From Lachnospiraceae bacterium (lineage in GTDB: Bacteria > Bacillota > Clostridia > Lachnospirales > Lachnospiraceae), in assembly GCA_024683645.1 (NCBI GenBank), contig JAIKYA010000006.1, positions 1 to 64,000 of the forward strand: a DNA stretch of 64,000 nucleotides. Direction: 5' to 3'. The translations under genes were made by a program, and so were the position numbers. Shown piece by piece: positions 36,512-47,000 of this stretch. How positions within the stretch are numbered: position 1 is the first letter of the stretch; the number at the start of each line of letters is the position of its first letter. The notes beneath the pieces are model-generated. The model saw nothing but the letters and a program-made list of their open reading frames with translations, was not told the origin of the DNA and did not search any database.

Positions 36512-37924
36512 ATGAAAAATGCTGTTCGAATGGCAGAGGAGATAAGGAACAGAAAGCTTTCCGTACGTGAGCTGCTGGATAAAACATTTGAAAATACAGA
36601 TGAGCGGGAAAGTGAGCTTAACTGCTACATCACGCTCGACAGGGATGCGGCGTACAGGGCGGCGGCGGAAGTGCAGAGGCGCATAGATGCAGGAGAAGAA
36701 GCCGGAGCGCTGGCAGGAGTGCCGGTGGCGGTAAAGGATAATCTGTGTACGAAGGGAATGCGTACCACCTGCGGTTCAAAGATGCTTGCCGACTGGATTG
36801 CACCTTATGATGCTGCTGTGGTCGAAAGAATAAAGAGCGCCGGAGCTATTGTCATAGGCAAGACCAACATGGATGAGTTTGCTTTCGGCTCCGGGAGCGA
36901 TACTTCCTGTTTCGGAGCAGTGCGAAATCCAAGGGACAGGGAGAGGTCGGCCGGAGGTTCATCGGGCGGCTCAGCTGCGGCGGTGGCGGCAGGAGAGGCG
37001 CTGGTCGCTCTCGGCACCGATACGGGCGGTTCCGTGAGGCTGCCTGCGTCGCACTGTGGCATAGTAGGGATCAAGCCTACTTACGGGAGAGCGTCGAGGT
37101 ATGGGCTCATCGCCTACGCGTCATCTTTTGACCAGGCGGGAGTGCTGGCTGCGGATGTGGAGAGCGCAGCGGCAGCGCTTGAACTGATATGTTCGTATGA
37201 CAGAAGGGATGCAACTTCCGTAAGCTGCAATGAAAGCTTTGAAACTGATACGGCTGACATAAGAGGCATGAGAGTAGGTCTGTGTGAGGATGTGCTTGCC
37301 GGCTGCAATGATGAGGTGGCTGCAGCTGTAAGGAAAGCGGCAGCTGTGTTTGAGGATGCCGGTGCACATGTGGAGGCTGTCAGTCTCAGAAACAGGGAAT
37401 ACGAGCTGCCGGCATATTATGCGCTGGTCACGGCAGAAGCTTCATCGAACCTGGAGAGATATGACGGGGTAAAGTACGGATACAGGGCAGCGGAGTATAA
37501 AGACCTTGAGGAAATGTATGTTAAGAGCCGTACGGAGGGCTTTGGCAGCGAGGTAAAAAGAAGGATAATGCTTGGGAGTTACGTGCTGTCGGCAGGTTAC
37601 TATGATGACATTTATTTGAGAGCGATGAAAGTGCGCCGACTGATAAGCGGGGAATATGACGAACTGTTCGGAAAAATGGATGCGCTGATAGGACCGGTAT
37701 CACCGGAGACGGCGCCGCTCCTTTCGGACAGTTATAAGGATCCCGTGAAGGAGTGGATGAAGGATCTGTGTACCGTAGCGGCCAATCTCGGCGGCTATCC
37801 TGCGATGAGCCTGCCCTGTGGAACGGACGGAAAGGGATTGCCGATAGGCCTGCACATTATGAGCGGAAGATTTAGGGAAGCAGTTATGCTTAAACTTGCC
37901 CGCGCTTTTGAGGAGATGAGATAA
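36512..37924 (+). CDS. gatA: Asp-tRNA(Asn)/Glu-tRNA(Gln) amidotransferase subunit GatA
   Basis: GVPVAVKDNLCTKGMRTTCGSKML, RSAGGSSGGSAAAVAAGEALVALGTDTGGSVRLPASHCG amidase signature; GTG 36506 also possible. Confidence 0.95.
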   Translation: MKNAVRMAEEIRNRKLSVRELLDKTFENTDERESELNCYITLDRDAAYRAAAEVQRRIDAGEEAGALAGVPVAVKDNLCTKGMRTTCGSKMLADWIAPYDAAVVERIKSAGAIVIGKTNMDEFAFGSGSDTSCFGAVRNPRDRERSAGGSSGGSAAAVAAGEALVALGTDTGGSVRLPASHCGIVGIKPTYGRASRYGLIAYASSFDQAGVLAADVESAAAALELICSYDRRDATSVSCNESFETDTADIRGMRVGLCEDVLAGCNDEVAAAVRKAAAVFEDAGAHVEAVSLRNREYELPAYYALVTAEASSNLERYDGVKYGYRAAEYKDLEEMYVKSRTEGFGSEVKRRIMLGSYVLSAGYYDDIYLRAMKVRRLISGEYDELFGKMDALIGPVSPETAPLLSDSYKDPVKEWMKDLCTVAANLGGYPAMSLPCGTDGKGLPIGLHIMSGRFREAVMLKLARAFEEMR

Positions 37925-38787
37925 TGAGCCGGAGGCCGGAGATGAAGGACAGCCCTTTTAACAGGGAAAGAAGAGAAAGAGTGCTGTGTATCATGGCGGC
38001 GCTGATACTGACTGCGGCACTTTTCTGTTCATGCGGCGCGGAAGGCGGGAAGTCATGTGATGTATGGTTCTTTAATGTCGGGAAAGCGGATGCGATATTG
38101 CTGGATCTGGCCGGAAAGTATGTGATGATCGACTGCGGAGAAAAGGATACGGGAAAAGAGCTGGTAAAAGCTCTTAAAGAAAAAGGGATCAACAGACTTG
38201 AGTATCTGATCATCACCCATTTCGACAAGGATCATGTCGGAGGAGCTGCGAGGGTGCTGGAAGAACTGACGGTAGGCTGTGTGCTGCAGAACGCCAGAGA
38301 GAAGGACAGCGACGAGTACGATGATTATGTTGATGCCGTAAAAAAAAGTGGTGTAGCGACGGTAACCGTACGAGAAAGATATGATTTTGAAACAGGCGGC
38401 GCATCCTTTAGCGTGATACCGGGAGCCGGCGGATATGATAAAGACAAGAGCAATAATTATTCGCTGGTCACCGCCGCGAATATAGGAGGAGTAAGCTTCC
38501 TGTTTACAGGTGATATACGGACAGAGAGGATAGATGAGCTGCTCGCGGACGGAGCGGTCCATGCCGATATCCTGAAGGTTCCGTACCACGGCAAAGAAGA
38601 GGAAAGGTTAGCGGAACTGCTTGCGGCAGTCAGTCCGGAGGTGGCCGTGATCACTTCATCGGATAAAGAACCGGAGAGCGAAAGCAGTATGGAGGCTTTA
38701 AAAGCTGCAGGGGTGACTACTTATCTGACAAGGGAAGGCACGGTCCGCATAAGCGTAAAAGACGGAGCATACAGCGTGGGCCGGTAG
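37924..38787 (+). CDS. MBL-fold metallohydrolase, ComEC/Rec2 C-domain-like, likely lipoprotein
   Basis: Signal/lipobox-like LFCSCGAEG; FNVGKADAILLDL, LIITHFDKDHVGGA, FTGDI, VPYHGKEE. Confidence 0.87.
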   Translation: MSRRPEMKDSPFNRERRERVLCIMAALILTAALFCSCGAEGGKSCDVWFFNVGKADAILLDLAGKYVMIDCGEKDTGKELVKALKEKGINRLEYLIITHFDKDHVGGAARVLEELTVGCVLQNAREKDSDEYDDYVDAVKKSGVATVTVRERYDFETGGASFSVIPGAGGYDKDKSNNYSLVTAANIGGVSFLFTGDIRTERIDELLADGAVHADILKVPYHGKEEERLAELLAAVSPEVAVITSSDKEPESESSMEALKAAGVTTYLTREGTVRISVKDGAYSVGR

Positions 38788-38849
38788 AAGAACGGATGAA
38801 AGCAGGACAGGAAATAAAAGCATGGATGAAGATGTGAAAGGATAAGACT

Positions 38850-39026
38850 ATGGCTGATCAGTGTGAAAATTGCATGTACTACGAATATGATGAGGAGTTT
38901 GACGAGTACGGCTGCGGAGCCGGACTTGACGAGGATGACATGTATAAATTCCTGACCGGGAATACAAAAGAATGCGTCTATTTCCGTGCCGGAGACGAAT
39001 ACCAGATCGTAAAACATCAGATGTGA
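38850..39026 (+). CDS. Small Cys-containing protein (DUF6472-like), 58 aa
   Basis: MADQCENCMYYEYDEEFDEYGCGAGLDEDDMYKFLTGNTKECVYFRAGDEYQIVKHQM; not in the supplied track because it is short. Confidence 0.8.
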   Translation: MADQCENCMYYEYDEEFDEYGCGAGLDEDDMYKFLTGNTKECVYFRAGDEYQIVKHQM

Positions 39027-39208
39027 AACAGCGGCAGGAGACCTTCCTGTAGTTTATAAATAACGCAAAATGAAAATAAAGAACATCAAGCTAAGATTGA
39101 AACGTGTTATGAAAAAACATGATATTAAGATGCGGATGACTGCGCTTACGAACATATGACAGTATAAAGCTAAAGCAGAGTAACAAACGCCAGTAAGAGC
39201 AAAAGACT

Positions 39209-40639
39209 ATGGAATACGAAACTGTTATAGGTCTCGAAGTGCATGTGGAGCTGAATACGAAGACGAAGATATTCTGTTCGTGCTCCACTGCTTTCGGGGC
39301 AAAGGCAAATACACAGATATGTCCGGTATGTGCGGGACTGCCGGGAGCCCTGCCTGTTCTGAACAGGCAGGTTTTGACTGCGGCTGTAAGGGCAGGTCTT
39401 GCGCTCAACTGTGAGATCGCGGAGCGCACGCGTTTCGACCGCAAGAATTATTTCTATCCTGACAATCCACAGAATTATCAGATATCACAGCTGTATCTTC
39501 CGATATGCAAAAAAGGGTACATGGAATTTGATACAGGTGAAGGAAGAAAAAAAGTCAGGATACATGATATCCACATGGAAGAGGATGCAGGAAAGCTCTA
39601 TCATGACAGCGAAAAGGGAGTGAGTTATGCCGACTATAACAGAGCCGGAGTCCCGCTGCTTGAGATCGTGACGGAGCCGGATATGAGAAGCGGCGAGGAG
39701 GCTGTGGCCTTTCTTGAAAAGCTAAAAAGCCGCCTGCGTTATCTCGGTATATCCGATTGCAGGATGCAGGAAGGCTCCATGAGGGCGGATGTGAATCTTT
39801 CCGTACGGCCGGCCGGGAGCAGCGAATACGGCACGCGCACGGAAATGAAAAATCTGAGTTCTTATACAGCGGTAAGGGAGGCGGCTGCGGCGGAGACAAA
39901 ACGGCAGATCGCCATACTTGAGAGCGGCGGGAGCGTGATGCGCGAGACCAGACGCTTTGATGAAAAGAAAAAAGAAAGCACGGGGATGCGCGGTAAGGAA
40001 GGAGCGGAGGATTACAGGTATTTTCCGGAGCCGGACCTTAAAGCAGTGTATATAGCAAAAGAAACGACAGAGAAGCTGCGTGCGCAGATGCCTGAATTTT
40101 CCGAGGAGAAGACAGAGCGTTTCTGCAGGGAGTACGGTCTGGGAGCCAAGGATGCCGCCCTGCTTTGCCGGGAAAGGAAGATGGCAGAGCTTTTTGAACA
40201 GACGGTATCACTCGGAGCGGAGGCAAAGAGTGTTTCCAACTGGCTGAACGGGGAAACGCTAAAGCTGATGGCAGAGCGGGAAGTGGCGGATGAGCTGCGG
40301 TTTACTGCGGATAGACTGTATAAGCTGATAAAGCTCATAAAGGACGGCATCATCAACAACACTACAGCCAAGGAAGTATTTGAAAACATGTATGATGATA
40401 ATACGGACCCGGAAAAATATGTTGAAGAAAAAGGGTTGGCCCAGAGCAGTGATGAGGATGAGATAAGAGAACTGTGCATGCAGGTGTTTAATGCAAATCC
40501 GGATGCTGTCAGCGATTACAGAAACGGAAAGGGCAGAGCGCTCGGCTTTCTCGTGGGCTGTGTGATGAAGGCGGGAAGCGGAAAAGTGGAACCGAAGACG
40601 GTAACGAAAGTCATGAAAGAGTGTCTGGAGAAGGGATGA
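39209..40639 (+). CDS. gatB: Asp-tRNA(Asn)/Glu-tRNA(Gln) amidotransferase subunit GatB
   Basis: YETVIGLEVHVELNTKTKIFCSCSTAFGAKANTQICPVCAGLPGALPVLN; YAD, DYRYFPEPDL. Confidence 0.96.
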   Translation: MEYETVIGLEVHVELNTKTKIFCSCSTAFGAKANTQICPVCAGLPGALPVLNRQVLTAAVRAGLALNCEIAERTRFDRKNYFYPDNPQNYQISQLYLPICKKGYMEFDTGEGRKKVRIHDIHMEEDAGKLYHDSEKGVSYADYNRAGVPLLEIVTEPDMRSGEEAVAFLEKLKSRLRYLGISDCRMQEGSMRADVNLSVRPAGSSEYGTRTEMKNLSSYTAVREAAAAETKRQIAILESGGSVMRETRRFDEKKKESTGMRGKEGAEDYRYFPEPDLKAVYIAKETTEKLRAQMPEFSEEKTERFCREYGLGAKDAALLCRERKMAELFEQTVSLGAEAKSVSNWLNGETLKLMAEREVADELRFTADRLYKLIKLIKDGIINNTTAKEVFENMYDDNTDPEKYVEEKGLAQSSDEDEIRELCMQVFNANPDAVSDYRNGKGRALGFLVGCVMKAGSGKVEPKTVTKVMKECLEKG

Positions 40640-40666
40640 TTTCATGTAAACAAACGGAGGTTTGAG

Positions 40667-43600
40667 ATGGCATTGCATTTTATAATAGGGGGTTCGGGTT
40701 CGGGAAAGAGTGCGAAGTTGCAGCAGATAATGATAGACAGGTCTGCGGAAGATGAGAAGCGGCAGCACATAATAATGGTACCGGATCAGTTTACCATGCA
40801 GACCCAGAAAGAAGTGGTACTGAGACACCCGAGGAGGGGAATACTGAACATCGATGTTCAGAGTTTCGGCAGACTTTATCACAGGCTGAGCAGCGAAGCG
40901 GGCTGTGACGGCATGACGGTACTTGATGATACAGGTAAGAATCTGATCCTCAGAAGAATTGCCGGCGAAATGAAGGATGAACTCCCGGTTATCGGCTCAA
41001 GCCTTAACAGAAACGGTTATATACAGGAAATAAAGAGCGTGATCTCGGAGTTTATGGAATACGGGATCGGCATAAATGAAGTGAACGAAATAGCCGGAAG
41101 CTTAAGCGGGAAGAAACTTCTTTCGGGCAAGCTTTCAGACATTGCCAGACTGTACGGCGCATTCGAAAACTATCTCGGCGAAAAATTCATAACCAGGGAA
41201 AGCAGGCTGGATAAGCTGGCCGGACTGATACCGTCCTCGGCACTCATAAAGGGCGCCGTGGTGGGTTTTGACTGCTTTACCGGATTTACGCCGGTGCAGT
41301 ACGGCGTGATAAGACAGCTGCTGGAAGTATGCACAGATGTATATGTAAGCCTGATAATGCCGGCGGCGGAATTTGAAAGATATAAAAACGGATATGAGGC
41401 ACATGATATCTTCGCACTGAGCATGAAGACCTACGGTGCGCTCATGCAGCTGGCGCATGATACGGGATGCGGAGAGGGAGAATATATTTTCTGTGATGAG
41501 CCGGAAGGATACCGTTATGCGGACAGACCCGTGCTTGCCCATATAGAGAAAAATATCTTCCGCAGCAGGACGGCCGCGTATACGGGAAGCTGCGGGGATG
41601 AGCTTAAGCTGATCGCAGCGGAGGATCCTGCCTCAGAGCTTGAAGAGATATTTTTAAGGATAAGGGAAGAAACACGTCTCGGAGGACTTGCTTTCAGGGA
41701 TATCGCAGTCGTGACAGGAGATCTGGAACGGTATGCGCCCTATACGGATGAGCTTTCGGCGAGGTACGGGATCCCCGTCTTTCTCGATATGAACAGAATG
41801 GTAAGTCATAATCCCTTTGCCGAAGCGTTAAGAGGAGCGATGCAGATTATAATAAAGGCTTATGATCATGACAGCGTGATGCGCTTTCTGCGGAGCGGAG
41901 CAGCCGGTATAAGCAGCGATGAGGCTGACCGTTTTGATAATTATCTGCTGGCTACGGGGATAAGGGGCAGCAGGGCTTATAAGGAAATGTTTGTCTTCAG
42001 ACCGGCCTATATGGGTAAGGATCCGGAGGAAATGGAACTTGTAAATCACGTCAGGGAAAAACTCAATGAAATGCTGAGCCCCATAGCGGCGTTTTCAAAA
42101 GGCGGCAGTGCGGGAGAGATTGCAGAAGCGCTCCGCACATTTTCGAAAGATAACGGTCTTGACGAAATGCTCAGAACATTTTCCGAAAAGTTTCGTGATA
42201 AAGGAGACAGTGCAGCTTCAAAAGAATACGAAAATGTTTATGAGAGTATAGAGAATATGCTGATACAGATCGGCGAACTTATCGGCGATGAAGAAATGAG
42301 TCTGAAAGAGTTCCTCGAAATCTTTGATGCAGGCATATCGGAACTCAAGCTGGGCATGCTTCCGCTTGATGCCGACAGGGTAGTCATAGGAGATGTGGAA
42401 AGAACGAGACTCAAGCCCGTAAAACTGCTGTTTTTCGCCGGTATAAACGACGGAGTGATACCGGTGCGCAGCGGCGAAGGGGGAGTGATATCCGACCTGG
42501 ACAGGGAGCTTTTAAGCGATATGGGCTGCGCGCTGTCGCCTACTCCGAGGGAGAAGATGTTCATACAGAGACTTTATCTTTACCATGCCCTCAGCCGGCC
42601 GTCCGAAAGGCTGATACTCTCATACAGCGTGATGGACAGGCAACGGGAGAGCATACGGCCGTCCTATCTGATAGCCGAGATACAAAAACTCATACCGGCG
42701 CTTAACGTTGAGAGTGCGGGTATGGATGCCATGCGCCGCAGCCTTTGTGCGGGCGTGATCCCGCCTTATGTGCTCCCGGAGTACCTGCGCGAATATGCTG
42801 CCGGAACCATGGACGGAAAAGAAGCGGGGGTACTTGGCAGCCTGCTGGCAGAAGAAGAAAGACGTGATCCTGCCGGAGCCGCACGCTTAAGGGATACGGC
42901 ATTCTACAGATATGATCCGGCAAAGCTCGGAAGTGAAAAAGCAGCGGGATTATACGGAAGGATACTGACGAACAGCGTGAGCCGTATAGAGAGTTTTGCC
43001 CTCTGTCCGTATGCACATTTTCTGAAATACGGTCTGAAGCTTAAGAGCAGGGAACAGTCTGATATAGGGGCGCCCGATCTCGGCAGCCTGTATCACAGGG
43101 CTATGGAACTGATAGGAAAGGATATGTCGGATAAAGACTGGGAAGAACTGGACGAAGAAGGAGCTGATGCGCTCGCAGAAAAGGCTGTTGATGATGCGGC
43201 AGTCGAGTTCGGTATACACAGACTTTACCGGGATGCCAGAGCAGCGTTTGCGGTAAAACGCATGAAGAGGATAATCTCGCGGAGCATAATGGCTGTGGCA
43301 TATCAGATAAGGAAGGGGAGCTTTAGACCCGTTGAATATGAAATGGAATTCGGGAAGAAATGCCTTGATGACGGTGAGCTTACCATGAAGCTGGTCGGCA
43401 AGATCGACCGTCTGGATGCCATGGAAAAAGCGGATAATATGTATCTGAAGGTGGTAGATTACAAGTCGGGTGCAAGAAAACTCGAAAGCGAAAAGATCTA
43501 TACGGGAGTACAGCTGCAGCTGCCCGTATATCTTGAACAGGCGGTAGAGAAATACTCAAAGAAATACCCGGATAAAAAGGTGCTTCCGGCGGCACTCTTC

Positions 43601-44056
43601 TATTTCAGGATAAAGGATCCGATGATCAGCGGCAACGCCTCGGATGATGAGGCAGCGATAGAAAAGAAACGCATCTCCGAGATGCGCCCCACCGGGCTTA
43701 TATGCAGCGAAGAAGAAGTGATCAGCGGAATGGATGCTTTTACTTCGGGAGAGTCCGATGTGGTAAAGCTTAGGCGCAACAACGACGGCAGGCTTGCCAA
43801 AAACTCCGAAACAGTGAGCATTGCGGAGCTTCAGAATCTCTGTGCTTTTGCGGACAAAAAGCTTGGAGAACTCGGCAGGCAGATAATGGAAGGTGACATA
43901 GCTGCTTCGCCTCTGGGGGAGGATGCCTGCAGCTGGTGTGATTTTAAGGAAGCCTGTTTCTTTGACCGCAGGATACCGGGCTGCAGGCAGAGAAACTATC
44001 CCGATGCGGGACAGGCCAGGGAAAAAATCTTTAACGAGGGGGGTGAGGAAGCATGA
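40667..44056 (+). CDS. addB: ATP-dependent helicase/deoxyribonuclease subunit B
   Basis: FIIGGSGSGKSAKL, VPDQFTMQTQKEV, RIESFALCPYAHFLKYGLKL, CSWCDFKEACFFD Fe-S cysteines. Confidence 0.95.
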   Translation: MALHFIIGGSGSGKSAKLQQIMIDRSAEDEKRQHIIMVPDQFTMQTQKEVVLRHPRRGILNIDVQSFGRLYHRLSSEAGCDGMTVLDDTGKNLILRRIAGEMKDELPVIGSSLNRNGYIQEIKSVISEFMEYGIGINEVNEIAGSLSGKKLLSGKLSDIARLYGAFENYLGEKFITRESRLDKLAGLIPSSALIKGAVVGFDCFTGFTPVQYGVIRQLLEVCTDVYVSLIMPAAEFERYKNGYEAHDIFALSMKTYGALMQLAHDTGCGEGEYIFCDEPEGYRYADRPVLAHIEKNIFRSRTAAYTGSCGDELKLIAAEDPASELEEIFLRIREETRLGGLAFRDIAVVTGDLERYAPYTDELSARYGIPVFLDMNRMVSHNPFAEALRGAMQIIIKAYDHDSVMRFLRSGAAGISSDEADRFDNYLLATGIRGSRAYKEMFVFRPAYMGKDPEEMELVNHVREKLNEMLSPIAAFSKGGSAGEIAEALRTFSKDNGLDEMLRTFSEKFRDKGDSAASKEYENVYESIENMLIQIGELIGDEEMSLKEFLEIFDAGISELKLGMLPLDADRVVIGDVERTRLKPVKLLFFAGINDGVIPVRSGEGGVISDLDRELLSDMGCALSPTPREKMFIQRLYLYHALSRPSERLILSYSVMDRQRESIRPSYLIAEIQKLIPALNVESAGMDAMRRSLCAGVIPPYVLPEYLREYAAGTMDGKEAGVLGSLLAEEERRDPAGAARLRDTAFYRYDPAKLGSEKAAGLYGRILTNSVSRIESFALCPYAHFLKYGLKLKSREQSDIGAPDLGSLYHRAMELIGKDMSDKDWEELDEEGADALAEKAVDDAAVEFGIHRLYRDARAAFAVKRMKRIISRSIMAVAYQIRKGSFRPVEYEMEFGKKCLDDGELTMKLVGKIDRLDAMEKADNMYLKVVDYKSGARKLESEKIYTGVQLQLPVYLEQAVEKYSKKYPDKKVLPAALFYFRIKDPMISGNASDDEAAIEKKRISEMRPTGLICSEEEVISGMDAFTSGESDVVKLRRNNDGRLAKNSETVSIAELQNLCAFADKKLGELGRQIMEGDIAASPLGEDACSWCDFKEACFFDRRIPGCRQRNYPDAGQAREKIFNEGGEEA

Positions 44057-47000
44057 GTAAGGTGAAGTATACACCTGCCCAGCAGGACGTTATAGATGCG
44101 AGAAAATGCAATCTGCTGGTGAGTGCAGCCGCCGGAAGCGGTAAGACCGCCGTGCTGTCGGAACGTATCCTCTCGCTCCTTTCCGATAAAGATGATCCGA
44201 TGGATATCGACAGGATGCTGATAGTTACTTTTACCAAAGCGGCGGCGGCCGAGATGCGTGAACGTATAGCCGGGGCCATTGACAGATATGCCGCAGAACA
44301 TCCCGAAGACCATCATATGGAAAGACAGAAGGCGCTCATACATAATGCGCAGATAACAACGATCGACAGTTTCTGTCTCTATGTGGTCAGGAATGATTTT
44401 TCAACGATAGGCCTTGATCCGGGCTTCAGGATCCCGGATGAATGTGAGAGTGTGCTGATGCTCAAGGATGCACTTGATCAGGTACTTTCGGAAGAATATG
44501 AAAAGGCAGACGAAGACTTTACTGACTTTATGGAGAGCTATGCGGCAGGAAACAGGGATACGACAGCCGAGAAAATGATACTTGCTCTGTATCATTTTGC
44601 CATGAGCAATCCTTATCCCGAAAGATTTCTAAATGAAGCGGCAGCGGAATATGAAAAACTGACAATGGAAGAGATAGCACAGCTTCAGTGGTTCAAGGAT
44701 ATGGAGACGGAGTGCGACACAGTGCTTGGGAGGGTAAGAGAACTCTGCGCGGAGGCTTTCCGCTTATGTGACATGCCGGGCGGACCCGCACCCTACCGCG
44801 AAGCGATCGCGGCGGTAGATGATACTGCTGCGCTTATGCTTGATGCAAAGAGCTATGCCGGCAGACACAGGATAGCCTGCTCGGCTTCCTTCCCGCAGCT
44901 TTCCAGAAAAAAAAGCGAGGATGAGGGCCTGAGGGAGAAAGCGAAGGAAGTGCGTTCCTATGCAAAAGACCTTCTTGAGGAAGTTTTTGCAAAGTATATG
45001 CTGTCTGAGGAAGAGATAGAAAAACAGCAAGTGGTGACGGGAAGAGCCTTCAATGTTCTGAAGGATCTTACGCTTAAACTTAAGGAGCGGTTCACTCTCA
45101 TAAAGAGAGAAAACAATGTGCTGGATTTCAATGACATGGAGCATTTTGCACTGAAGATACTCCTCGATGAGGAGGGGAAGCCGACCGATGCAGCGGCATC
45201 ATACAGGGAGCATTTTCAATACATATGCATTGATGAATACCAGGACAGCAACTATGTACAGGAATATATAATCGGGAGCATAGCGGATAAAGATGACCTC
45301 TTCTGTGTCGGTGATGTGAAACAGAGCATATACAGGTTCAGGCTGGCCAGACCCGAGATATTCATGGATAAATATGCGCGCTACGGTGACCTGGGGCCGG
45401 ACAGAAGGATAGATCTGAACAGCAACTTCAGGAGCAGACACCAGGTCATAGACTTTGTGAATCTTATTTTTGAGAACATAATGACGAAGGCATCCGCAGG
45501 GATGGATTATGATGAGAGGGCTGCACTGAAACCGGGGCTTTCGTACCCTGAAGGAGCTAAGGGAATGTATGATCCCGAGGTGCTGATACTGGATTGTGAG
45601 GATATGGAGGAGGCCGGACTGGAAGCCGGAGATGTGATCGAAGCGGAAGCACTGCTTACCGCGGACAGGATAAAAAAACTCTTTGAAGAAGGCTTTAAAG
45701 TATATGATAAGGAAAGCGGGGAACTGAGGGATATACGGTATTCGGATATATGCGTGCTGGCGAAGTCAACGGCCAAGTACGAAGCAGAGCTTAAGGCAGC
45801 CTGCAATGACAGGGGCATCCCTTTATACTGCGGAGCCAGAAAAGGATACTTTGCCACGACTGAGATACGTACCATGATGAACGCGCTTACGGTACTTGAT
45901 AATCCGAGGCAGGACATACCGCTTTATTCGACTCTCACCTCTTTTCTGGCACTGTATACCGATGAGGAACTTTCAGTCATAAAGGCGGCGCAGAGAAATG
46001 AGGACGGAACGGATGGAGAGTGTCTGTATGATCTGATGGGGAGGCTGGCAGCAACGGAAGAGCCCGGAGCGGAAGGCGCCCGGAGATTTATGGACTGGCT
46101 TACAAAGTACAGGGAGCTTGCGGTCTATACCAGAGTAAGAGAGCTGATGATGCTGATGCTTGCAGACAGCGGGTATCTCAGAACCGTTCGTGCCATGCCC
46201 GGAGGCAATGTCCGTGCAGCCAATCTCGGAATACTGATGGAGAAGGCTGCGGATTATGAAGAGAGTTCATACCATGGTCTGTTTTCCTTCATACGTTATA
46301 TCGACCAGGTAAAGGAAAATGAGATAGACTACGGCGAGGCGATGATGCTGGACGAGAATGCGGATGTTGTCCGTTTCATGACCATACATAAGAGCAAGGG
46401 ACTGGAGTTCCCCGTGGTACTGTGCATGGGGCTTAGCAGACAGTTCAACAGACAGGACGCGTCAAAGACCTGTCTGGTCGACATGAAGTGCGGCTGTGCG
46501 CTGGATGCGATAGATACAAAGAGGCGTGTAAAGACAGCAGGCTTTAAGAAAAAGATACTGGCCGGCAGGATAAAGGATGACTGCGTAGCCGAGGAGATGC
46601 GAGTGCTCTATGTGGCACTGACCAGGGCAAGGGAGAAGCTGATAATCACCGCTGCGCAAACAAGGCTGCCGGAGCTCGAAGACTGCGAGGAGCAGCTTGA
46701 CAGTGTAAGTATAAAGAAAGCGTCTTCCTCCATGAAATGGATAACGGAGGTGCTGAGGAGAAGCGGTAAGGCCGCATCTTATATACATGTAACGACAGCC
46801 GGAGATTTTGCAAAGGAGCTGACAGGCAGTGCGGATACGGAAGCTGCCAGGGGTGAAGCCTTATTCAGGGGTAGTATTGGCAGCGATGCGGAGACGGAGC
46901 GTATCATAGAAGAAGGAAAGAGCAGGGTATATGCACATCCCGGGCTTAAAGGCCTCTATACGAAGACCAGTGTATCGGAACTGAAGAAAGCCGCATATGA

